Shown here in pieces: positions 1 through 5,135 of a DNA stretch of 5,135 nucleotides (the first letter of the stretch is position 1; each line of letters opens with the position of its first letter). The notes under the pieces were generated by a model that was not told the origin of the DNA, searched no databases, and saw only the letters and a program-made list of their open reading frames with translations. Origin of the DNA: an uncultured Novosphingobium sp. (GTDB taxonomy: Bacteria; Pseudomonadota; Alphaproteobacteria; Sphingomonadales; Sphingomonadaceae); the NCBI GenBank assembly GCA_946886365.1, contig CAMPIM010000164.1, positions 1 to 5,135 of the forward strand. Reading direction: 5' to 3'. The position numbers and the translations under genes are program-made.

Positions 1-545
1 TGCGCACGGTGAAGACCTGCGTCGGGTCCGAATGGTGCCGCTTCGGCACGCAGGATTCGACCGGCCTTGGCGTCAAGACGGAACGGATGACCTGGGGATC
101 GTGGATGCCCCACAAGTTCAAGATCGCCGTATCGGGCTGCCCCCGCAACTGCGCGGAGGCGACGATCAAGGACTTTGGCGTGGTCTGCGTGGATAGCGGT
201 TACGAACTGCATGTCGGCGGCAATGGCGGCATCCATGTCCGCGCCACCGACTTCCTCTGCAAGGTCGCGACCGAACAGGAGGCGCTCGACTATTGCGCGG
301 CCTTCACCCAGCTTTACCGCGAGGAAGCCCGCTATCTGGAGCGTACCGCGCCGTGGATCGAGCGTGTCGGCGTGGAATATGTGAAGCAGCGGATCGTGGA
401 AGACGAAGCAGGCCGTGAGGCTCTGCGCGCCCGCTTCCTCTATTCGCAGAGCTTCTCTCAGGACGATCCCTGGGCCGAACGCGCAGCCGGTGCCAATGCA
501 GAACTGCATCAGCATCTCGACCCCATCGCCATCGCTGCGGAGTGA
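1..545 (+). CDS. nirB: NADH-dependent nitrite reductase large subunit, 3' part only
   Basis: This is the C-terminal part of the siroheme-containing assimilatory nitrite reductase, which reduces nitrite to ammonium in the cytoplasm with six electrons from NAD(P)H. The reading frame is open from the window edge (first full codon at base 3), so the GTG at base 9 is internal (RTVKTCVGSEWCRFGTQD) and not the start. All four cysteines that hold the coupled siroheme-[4Fe-4S] centre are visible as C-x5-C (CVGSEWC, codons at 18 and 36) and C-x3-C (CPRNC, codons at 138 and 150). About 180 residues are present; the family is usually about 800-850 aa, so the FAD, NADH-binding and BFD-like N-terminal parts lie upstream. 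The stop TGA at 543-545 is 5 nt before the nirD ATG, so the two subunits are co-transcribed. The sulfite reductase beta subunit shares this fold, but the following nirD and nasA favour NirB. Confidence 0.96.
   Translation, partial: RTVKTCVGSEWCRFGTQDSTGLGVKTERMTWGSWMPHKFKIAVSGCPRNCAEATIKDFGVVCVDSGYELHVGGNGGIHVRATDFLCKVATEQEALDYCAAFTQLYREEARYLERTAPWIERVGVEYVKQRIVEDEAGREALRARFLYSQSFSQDDPWAERAAGANAELHQHLDPIAIAAE
539..542 (+). promoter_or_regulatory. Shine-Dalgarno site deciding the nirD start
   Basis: A GGAG lies 8 nt before the ATG at 551, at the very end of nirB. An in-frame GTG at 542 overlaps this GGAG and the nirB stop, and it has no comparable ribosome binding site of its own. The ATG at 551 is therefore preferred. 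Confidence 0.6.
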
Positions 546-550
546 ACGAC

Positions 551-886
551 ATGACGACATGGATCGACATCGGAACGCTGGCCGACATTCCCCAGCGCGG
601 CGCTCGCACCGTTCAGATTGGCGGCGAAAAGGAAATCGCCGTCTTCCGCACCAGCGACGACAAGGTCTTCGCGCTGGTCAACGAATGCCCGCACAAAAAA
701 GGCCCGCTGAGCCAGGGCATCGTCCATGGCCACAGCGTCGCCTGCCCGCTGCACAACTGGAACATCGCCCTGAAAACGGGCGAGGCGCAGGGCAATGACG
801 AAGGCTGCACGCCGACCATCGCCGTGAAAGAGGAGGGCGGTCGCATCCTGATCGCCCGCCCGGCGGCGATGAAGGCAGCAGCTTGA
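551..886 (+). CDS. nirD: Nitrite reductase small subunit, Rieske type
   Basis: NirD is the small partner of NirB in cytoplasmic nitrite reductase. The 111-aa product is one Rieske-like domain. It has a complete [2Fe-2S] ligand pattern, C46-P-H48 followed after 16 residues by C65-P-L-H68 (NECPHKKGPL and ACPLHNW). This is the cofactor-bearing NirD form; as I recall it, the E. coli enterobacterial form lacks these ligands. The pattern suggests the subunit can pass electrons, probably to or from NirB. The start is set at ATG 551, 5 nt after the nirB stop and 8 nt after a GGAG. A GTG at 542 would add three residues (MND) and overlap the nirB stop. A stand-alone Rieske ferredoxin of an aromatic dioxygenase is the main alternative, but the nirB linkage makes that unlikely. 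Confidence 0.95.
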   Translation: MTTWIDIGTLADIPQRGARTVQIGGEKEIAVFRTSDDKVFALVNECPHKKGPLSQGIVHGHSVACPLHNWNIALKTGEAQGNDEGCTPTIAVKEEGGRILIARPAAMKAAA

Positions 887-892
887 GCTTCC

Positions 893-918
893 GGTCCCCA
901 GCCATAAAGGCGGGGACC
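893..918 (+). repeat. Hairpin directly after nirD (REP-like)
   Basis: An inverted repeat starts 6 nt after the nirD stop. GGTCCCC (893-899) pairs with GGGGACC (912-918), and GCC (901-903) pairs with GGC (909-911). One A at 900 is bulged and the loop is ATAAA, giving 10 base pairs. No T tract follows, so it does not look like a classical intrinsic terminator. The stem followed by CCGGG resembles the unit found at 1004-1069, so it may be a diverged member of the same repeat family. Confidence 0.65.
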
Positions 919-1003
919 CGGGTGGGGGTGTCTTGTTGGCCATCCCTTGCGGCAAGCGCCTCCACCCAATTCCATTCAGAGCATGTCCTGTGCGAGACGG
1001 ATC

Positions 1004-1069
1004 GTGTTCCTGCGAAGGCAGGAACCCAGTTCGAACGGCAGGACTGGACTCCTGCTTTCGCAGGAGCAC
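1004..1069. repeat. Inverted pair of palindromic repeats (BIME-like)
   Basis: Two 27-nt units, 1004-1030 and the reverse complement of 1043-1069, match at 23 of 27 positions around a 12-nt centre. Each unit folds alone: GTTCCTGC/GCAGGAAC with loop GAAG (1006-1025), and CTCCTGC/GCAGGAG with loop TTTC (1049-1066). Two of the four differences (T to C and A to G) sit opposite each other in the stem, so pairing is kept. The outer CCAGT (1026-1030) and ACTGG (1043-1047) are also complementary, so a single long cruciform is possible. It ends about 10 nt before the nasA ribosome binding region. The layout recalls REP/BIME elements, and similar repeats are common between genes in sphingomonads. Confidence 0.8.
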
Positions 1070-1077
1070 TTCTTAAA

Positions 1078-1085
1078 GAGAAGGG
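1078..1085 (+). promoter_or_regulatory. Ribosome binding site of nasA
   Basis: A purine run GAGAAGGG ends 6 nt before the ATG at 1092. An in-frame TAA at 1074-1076 lies just upstream, and no start codon occurs between it and 1092, so the nasA start is fixed here. Confidence 0.65.
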
Positions 1086-1091
1086 CATCGC

Positions 1092-3704
1092 ATGACACAG
1101 GCCATCCGCACCACCTGCGCCTATTGCGGTGTCGGTTGCGGCATATCGGCCACGCCGACCGGACCCCGGACGGTCACGATCAAGGGCGATGAAGCGCACC
1201 CGGCGAATGGGGGCCGCCTCTGCTCCAAGGGGACGCATCTGGGCGAGACCGTCGGGCTGACCGGTCGCCTGCTGCACCCCATGATCGGCAACAAGCGCGC
1301 CAGCTGGGACAAATCGCTGGACCTCGTCGCGAAGAAGTTCCGCGACACTGTCGATCGCTACGGCCCTGACAGCGTCGCCTTCTACGTCTCGGGCCAGTTG
1401 CTGACTGAAGATTATTATGTCGCCAACAAGCTGATGAAGGGCTTCATCGGCACGGCGAACATCGACACCAACAGTCGCCTCTGCATGTCGAGCGCGGTCG
1501 CCGGGCATAACCGGGCCTTTGGCGAGGACATCGTGCCCGCCAGCTATGACGATCTGGACGAAGCGGACCTGATCGTCCTTATCGGCTCCAACACCGCCTG
1601 GTGCCACCCGATCGTCTATCAGCGCATTCAGGCCGCCCGCGCCGCGCGCGGCACCAAGCTGGTGGTGATCGATCCCCGCCGCACCGAAACCTGCGAGGGC
1701 GCGGACCTGCACTTGCCGGTAAAGCCCGGCACCGACGTTGCCCTGATGAACGGCCTGCTCGCCTGGTGCGATCAGGAAGGCATCACCGACCCAGCGTTTA
1801 TTGCCGACCATCTCAATGCCCCCGAAGGTTTCTGGGAGCATATCCGCACCGGCCACGACCTGTGGACTACGGCTAAAACCTGCGACATCACCCCGGCGCT
1901 GCTCGAACAGTTCTTCAAGCTGTTCGCCGCCACCGCGCGCACCGTCACCTTGTTCAGCCAGGGCATCAACCAGTCGATCCGCGGTACTGATCAGGTCAAC
2001 GCGATCATCAACGTCCACCTGGCTACCGGCCGGATCGGCAAGCCCGGCGCTGCGCCCTTCTCCATCACCGGCCAGCCCAACGCCATGGGCGGCCGCGAAG
2101 TCGGCGGCCTCGCCTCGACGCTGGCGGCCCATATGGACTTCGCGCCGGAGAATGTGGAACGTGTCGGCCGCTTCTGGGCCGCGCCCACCATGGCGACCAA
2201 GCCGGGCCTGAAAGCCGTCGACCTGTTCCGCGCCATCAACGAAGGCCGGATCAAGGCGCTCTGGGTGATGGCCACCAACCCCGCAGTCTCGCTGCCCGAC
2301 GCAGGCCGGGTCCGCGAGGCGCTGGAGACCGTGCCCTTCCTCGTCGTCTCGGACATCATCGCCGACACCGACACCAGCGTCCATGCCGACGTCCGCCTGC
2401 CCGCCGCCGGCTGGGGAGAGAAGGACGGCACCGTCACCAATAGCGACCGCACAATCAGCCGCCAGCGCCCCTTCCTGGCGCTCCCCGGCGACGCCAAACC
2501 CGACTGGTGGATCGTCAAGGAAGTTGCCCGCCGCATGGGCTTTCGAAACGCCTTCGCCTATGACCGGCCCGCCGACATCTGGCGCGAACATGCTCGCCTG
2601 ACCGCCTATCAGAATGACGGCCAGCGCCTGCTCAACCTCCGTGCCCAGGCCACCATCGGCAACGACGCCTATGAAGCGATGGAGCCCTTCCGCTGGGGTG
2701 GCGACAAGCCCTTTGCCGATGGCCGCTTCTCCACCCCCGATGGCAAGGCGCGGCTGGTCCTCACCAAGCAGATGGACCTTCAGGAGCCGCTCAAGCAGTG
2801 GCCCATGACGCTCAACACCGGCCGTTACCGCGACCAGTGGCACACGATGACGCGCACCGGTCTCTCAGCCAAGCTCGCCCGCCATCGCGAGGAGCCGCTG
2901 GTCGATATCCACCCGCAGGACGCGCAGGAACTGGGCATTTGCGACGGCGACCTCGCCCGCGTCCAGACCGCGCAGGGCAACAGCATCTTCCGCGTGGCTT
3001 TCAGCGAAGGCCAGCGTGTGGGTGAAATCTTCACGCCGATCCACTGGACGGATCAGGTCTCCACAGGCGGCCGCACCGGCCTGCTGCCGCGCCCGCTGGT
3101 CGATCCCCATTCCGGCCAGCCCGGCTTCAAATCGACGCCCGCCAGCATCGAAAAGGTCGCCACCGAGTGGAAGGGTTTCCTCATCCTGCGCGGAGAGCAG
3201 CCCGCCAAAATTCCCTGCCTCTGGGCCACGAAGGTCACCGTTCCGGGCGGCGCGCTCTACGAAGTCGCGGGCAATGGCGACCCCGTGCGGCTTGAAGCCT
3301 GCCTGCCCAAGGGCGACCGCGTCGAAGCCGTCGATATGACGCGGGGCACCCGCCGCATCGCCATCATCCGGGAAGGCAAGCTGGCAGCGGTCCTCTTCGT
3401 CACCCGCACCGGCCTGCTCCCGTCGCGCGATTGGCTCATCGGCCAGCTTGAGGCGGAAGAGGTGGGCGCATCCGTCCTCGCCGCGCGCGGTCCCGGCAAC
3501 CAGCCCGACAAGGGGCCGACCATCTGCGTCTGCTTCGACATCGGCCTCAACCAGATCGTCGCCGCCATCCGCGACCAGAGCCTGGTCGATGTGCCCGCCA
3601 TCGGCAAGGCGATCGGCGCAGGCACCAATTGCGGGTCCTGCCGTCCCGCTCTCGCCAACATCCTCGCCCAAATCCCGCAGGAGACGCTCCATGCAGCCGA
3701 ATGA
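1092..3704 (+). CDS. nasA: Assimilatory nitrate reductase catalytic subunit with C-terminal BFD-type domain
   Basis: This 870-aa enzyme of the DMSO reductase superfamily reduces nitrate to nitrite in the cytoplasm; no Tat signal is present. The N-terminal [4Fe-4S] site is C9-x2-C12-x3-C16-x27-C44 (TTCAYCGVGC and RLCSKG). The likely molybdenum ligand is C131 in NSRLCMSS. GQPNAMGGREVGG (about 327-339) is the pterin-binding region typical of NasA/NarB proteins. The C-terminal molybdopterin-dinucleotide-binding domain starts near residue 570 (MTLNTGRYRDQWHTMTRTG). The last 60 residues form a BFD-like [2Fe-2S] domain with C812-x-C814-x32-C847-x2-C850 (ICVCFD and TNCGSC), as in Klebsiella-type NasA of similar length. 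The start is fixed by an in-frame stop at 1074-1076. The 3' end overlaps cobA by 14 nt. Formate dehydrogenase is a relative, but the nir neighbours and the BFD tail argue for nitrate reductase. Its electron donor is not in the window. Confidence 0.96.
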   Translation: MTQAIRTTCAYCGVGCGISATPTGPRTVTIKGDEAHPANGGRLCSKGTHLGETVGLTGRLLHPMIGNKRASWDKSLDLVAKKFRDTVDRYGPDSVAFYVSGQLLTEDYYVANKLMKGFIGTANIDTNSRLCMSSAVAGHNRAFGEDIVPASYDDLDEADLIVLIGSNTAWCHPIVYQRIQAARAARGTKLVVIDPRRTETCEGADLHLPVKPGTDVALMNGLLAWCDQEGITDPAFIADHLNAPEGFWEHIRTGHDLWTTAKTCDITPALLEQFFKLFAATARTVTLFSQGINQSIRGTDQVNAIINVHLATGRIGKPGAAPFSITGQPNAMGGREVGGLASTLAAHMDFAPENVERVGRFWAAPTMATKPGLKAVDLFRAINEGRIKALWVMATNPAVSLPDAGRVREALETVPFLVVSDIIADTDTSVHADVRLPAAGWGEKDGTVTNSDRTISRQRPFLALPGDAKPDWWIVKEVARRMGFRNAFAYDRPADIWREHARLTAYQNDGQRLLNLRAQATIGNDAYEAMEPFRWGGDKPFADGRFSTPDGKARLVLTKQMDLQEPLKQWPMTLNTGRYRDQWHTMTRTGLSAKLARHREEPLVDIHPQDAQELGICDGDLARVQTAQGNSIFRVAFSEGQRVGEIFTPIHWTDQVSTGGRTGLLPRPLVDPHSGQPGFKSTPASIEKVATEWKGFLILRGEQPAKIPCLWATKVTVPGGALYEVAGNGDPVRLEACLPKGDRVEAVDMTRGTRRIAIIREGKLAAVLFVTRTGLLPSRDWLIGQLEAEEVGASVLAARGPGNQPDKGPTICVCFDIGLNQIVAAIRDQSLVDVPAIGKAIGAGTNCGSCRPALANILAQIPQETLHAAE
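3679..3683 (+). promoter_or_regulatory. Ribosome binding site of cobA inside nasA
   Basis: AGGAG lies 7 nt before the ATG at 3691, within the last codons of nasA. The open frame continues upstream to 3448, but this site and the family's usual N-terminus select 3691. Confidence 0.8.
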
Positions 3705-4473
3705 ACTGATCGCCCCCGGTGAAGTCTGGCTGGTCGGCGCAGGGCCGGGTGACCCGGACCTCCTCACCCGCAAGGCCGAAAAGCTGATCGCCGCGGCGGA
3801 GATCGTCTTCTACGACGCCCTCGTCGGCCCCGGCGTCCTCGACCTCATCCCGCAGGGTGTCGAGCGGGTTAGCGTCGGCAAACGCTCCGGCCGCCATTCA
3901 AAGGCGCAGGAGAGCATCAACGACCTGCTCCTCGCCGCCGCCAAGGCAGGCAAGCGCGTCGTGCGCCTCAAGGGCGGCGACCCCTCGGTATTCGGCCGCT
4001 CGTCCGAAGAGATGGAGCATCTCGCTGCCGACGGCATCCGCTTCCACATCTGCCCCGGGATCACCACGGCAAGCGCAGCTGCCGCAAGCGGCAGCGCCTC
4101 GCTCACCCTGCGCGGCAAGGCGCGCGGCCTTACGCTGGTGACCGCGCATCTCAAAGCCGGTGAACCGCTCAAGCTCGACTGGGAAGCGCTGGCCCGTCCC
4201 GGCGGCACGCTCGGCATCTATATGGGCCGCGCCGCCGCCGGAGAGATCAGCCGCCAGCTGATCGCCGCCGGGCGCGATCCCGAAACGCCGGTGATGGTGG
4301 CGGTCAACGTCTCGCTCCCCACCGAACGCCTGATCCGCGGCAAGCTCTCCGCGCTTGCCTTTCTGGTCGCCACGATCAGCGATGAAGACCCGACCCTGCT
4401 GCTGATCGGCGAAGCGGTGGCGGGAACGACCATGCCTGTAGGGGTTGCAGCCAGCGTCGCTCTTCAGCTTTGA
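3691..4473 (+). CDS. cobA: Uroporphyrinogen-III C-methyltransferase (SUMT)
   Basis: SUMT transfers two methyl groups from S-adenosylmethionine to uroporphyrinogen III, giving precorrin-2, the branch point to siroheme and cobalamin. The 260-aa product is a single-domain tetrapyrrole methylase of usual length. It shows VGAGPGDPDLLTRKA (15-29), the SAM-binding loop; RLKGGDPSVFGRSSEE (92-107), the SUMT signature; CPGITTASAAAASG (121-134); and YMG (177-179). It has no CysG-type dehydrogenase/ferrochelatase domain, so oxidation and iron insertion must come from another gene. The start at 3691 follows AGGAG by 7 nt and overlaps nasA by 14 nt, which suggests translational coupling. Next to nirBD and nasA its likely job is siroheme supply for NirB, the role also written nasF in some operons. 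A cobalamin role alone is less likely here. Confidence 0.96.
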   Translation: MQPNELIAPGEVWLVGAGPGDPDLLTRKAEKLIAAAEIVFYDALVGPGVLDLIPQGVERVSVGKRSGRHSKAQESINDLLLAAAKAGKRVVRLKGGDPSVFGRSSEEMEHLAADGIRFHICPGITTASAAAASGSASLTLRGKARGLTLVTAHLKAGEPLKLDWEALARPGGTLGIYMGRAAAGEISRQLIAAGRDPETPVMVAVNVSLPTERLIRGKLSALAFLVATISDEDPTLLLIGEAVAGTTMPVGVAASVALQL

Positions 4474-4557
4474 AGACCGGCACACCGCAACTTTTGCCCT
4501 GAGCTTGCCGAATGCCCCCGAACTTAGTTGGAAGGAAGGGAGGGGGCTTCGGTAAGC
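4474..4557. other. Convergent junction between cobA and mobA
   Basis: These 84 bases separate the two stop codons. They hold most of the long inverted repeat described separately. I see no T-rich tail after either arm and no open frame of note. Confidence 0.7.
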
Positions 4558-4561
4558 TCAG
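4499..4561. repeat. Long inverted repeat across the mobA stop codon
   Basis: Bases 4499-4519 pair with 4542-4561: CTGAGCTTGCCGAA, a bulged T at 4513, then GCCCCC, against GGGGGC then TTCGGTAAGCTCAG. This gives 20 base pairs including one G-T wobble (4507/4553), around a 22-nt loop. The right arm includes the mobA stop codon (4558-4560). The CTGAGCTTG-CGAA core is of a kind often seen between genes in sphingomonads, which is recollection and not a search result. It may limit read-through between the convergent genes, but it lacks the T tract of an intrinsic terminator. Confidence 0.8.
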
Positions 4562-5094
4562 CTTGGCTCGCGCCAGCGCGCCAGATCCTCCGGCCGGTTG
4601 ATATTCGGCAGCACCAGTTCCGGCCGCTCCACCACCCGCGCGCCCACCCGCTCGATCCAGCCAAAGATCGACCGATTATTCTCCTCACCCAGATGCGCAT
4701 CCAGTTCGTCCGCGAGCGACGCAGGCCAGAAACCCGCCAGTTGCTGCCCCTTCAGCACCGCCCCACTGTCACCCACAAGCGCCTCCACCAGAGCCGCCGG
4801 ATAGACGGGCATATCGCACCCCGTCGTCAGCACCGCATCGTAACCTTGACTGCGCGCATAATGCAGCGCCGCGTTCAGCCCGCCCAGCGGCCCCATGTCC
4901 GCCGCTGGCCGATCCGCTAGCCCCGTCAGCCCCTCGACGCTCCGCCCGCAGACCACCACTGCCTCCACATGCGGCGCGATCGCCGCCACAGCATGGTCGA
5001 TCAGCGTGCGCCCGTCCGGCATCAGCGCGAGAGCCTTGTCGCTTCCGAACCGGGTGGATCGTCCCCCAGCCAGCACCGCACCCAGCAATCGCAT
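4558..5094 (-). CDS. mobA: Molybdenum cofactor guanylyltransferase
   Basis: MobA joins GMP from GTP to molybdopterin, making the guanine dinucleotide cofactor used by DMSO-reductase-family enzymes such as NasA. The 178-aa product is a complete nucleotidyltransferase of near-usual length. It shows LAGGRSTRFGSDKAL (8-22), the GTP-binding loop with the expected G-G-x-S-x-R-F-G-x-D-K pattern; GPLGGL (68-73); CDMP (93-96) with D94 as probable metal ligand; and NINRPEDL (164-171) near the C-terminus. The start ATG (5092-5094 on the + strand) follows AAGGAG by 6 nt. It is convergent with cobA, so it has its own transcript. A MocA-type cytidylyltransferase is related, but the short length, the sequence around the GTP loop and the NIN-PEDL motif favour MobA. 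Confidence 0.94.
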   Translation of the reverse strand: MRLLGAVLAGGRSTRFGSDKALALMPDGRTLIDHAVAAIAPHVEAVVVCGRSVEGLTGLADRPAADMGPLGGLNAALHYARSQGYDAVLTTGCDMPVYPAALVEALVGDSGAVLKGQQLAGFWPASLADELDAHLGEENNRSIFGWIERVGARVVERPELVLPNINRPEDLARWREPS

Positions 5095-5100
5095 TATCCA

Positions 5101-5106
5101 CTCCTT
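5101..5106 (-). promoter_or_regulatory. Ribosome binding site of mobA
   Basis: On the - strand AAGGAG lies 6 nt before the mobA ATG, an excellent match in sequence and spacing. The remaining 29 bases to the window edge show no clear promoter or gene. Confidence 0.8.
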
Positions 5107-5135
5107 GGCAGAACCCTCAACTTCCCCTATGGCGC

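Larger units (their letters stand above)
887..1091. other. Repeat-filled spacer between nirD and nasA
   Basis: These 205 bases separate nirD from nasA. They carry a hairpin at 893-918 and an inverted repeat pair at 1004-1069. Between them (about 919-1003) I see only a short palindrome, CTTGC-G-GCAAG at 946-956, and no convincing promoter. A 70-aa frame crosses the spacer, but its peptide text (PAKAGTQ, TPAFAGA) is typical of translated intergenic palindromes, so no gene is called. The spacer could hold a nasA promoter that I cannot recognise. Confidence 0.7.

Noticed and set aside
936..950. Sigma-54-like motif TTGGCC-N5-TTGC upstream of nasA
   Set aside because: The GG (938-939) and GC (949-950) are separated by 9 bp, and sigma-54 promoters need 10. 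The A/C after TGGC is also poor. Nitrogen control would make such a site attractive, but this match does not support it.
883..1095. 70-aa frame filling the nirD-nasA spacer
   Set aside because: The peptide is the translation of palindromic repeats (PAKAGTQ, TPAFAGA). It overlaps the ends of both neighbours and has no support as a gene.
678..2843. 721-aa open frame on the - strand opposite nasA
   Set aside because: It is an antisense shadow in GC-rich DNA. It runs through nirD, the repeat spacer and nasA, and its protein shows no family motif, while the + strand genes have clear catalytic motifs.
3448..3690. Upstream extension of the cobA frame
   Set aside because: The open frame is longer, but it overlaps the NasA BFD domain, its residues are low-complexity shadow sequence, and the AGGAG at 3679-3683 places the start at 3691.
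2865..3773. 302-aa open frame on the - strand opposite the nasA 3' end
   Set aside because: Shadow of the codon pattern of nasA and cobA, with no recognisable domain.
4462..4475. Small hairpin CTTCA-GCTT-TGAAG across the cobA stop codon
   Set aside because: Only 5 base pairs with no T tract; too weak to call a terminator.
4528..4920. 130-aa + strand frame opposite mobA
   Set aside because: Arginine- and histidine-rich shadow of mobA; the - strand frame has the full MobA motifs and a strong ribosome binding site.

Overview
The window holds part of an assimilatory nitrate/nitrite reduction locus from a GC-rich bacterium. Protein style and intergenic repeats of the type common in sphingomonads suggest an alphaproteobacterium such as Sphingobium, Novosphingobium or Sphingopyxis. 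That placement is inference; no taxonomic marker gene is present.

Layout on the + strand: the 3' end of nirB (1-545; nitrite reductase large subunit, 5' end outside the window), nirD (551-886; small subunit with an intact Rieske motif), a 205-bp spacer rich in palindromic repeats (887-1091), a complete nasA (1092-3704; molybdopterin nitrate reductase with a fused C-terminal BFD-type [2Fe-2S] domain), and cobA (3691-4473; uroporphyrinogen-III C-methyltransferase), which overlaps nasA by 14 nt. An 84-bp convergent junction (4474-4557) with a 20-bp inverted repeat follows. On the - strand lies mobA (4558-5094; molybdenum cofactor guanylyltransferase), with a strong ribosome binding site in the last 41 bases.

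The genes fit one pathway. NasA reduces nitrate to nitrite, and NirB/NirD reduce nitrite to ammonium. CobA makes precorrin-2, the precursor of the siroheme that NirB needs. MobA adds the GMP that completes the molybdenum cofactor NasA needs. The window therefore joins two enzymes with the two cofactor steps that serve them. No separate electron-transfer subunit for NasA is visible.

I see no undescribed system. The less ordinary signals are the repeats: a hairpin directly after nirD, an inverted pair of hairpins with a compensatory base change just before nasA, and a different long palindrome that includes the mobA stop codon.
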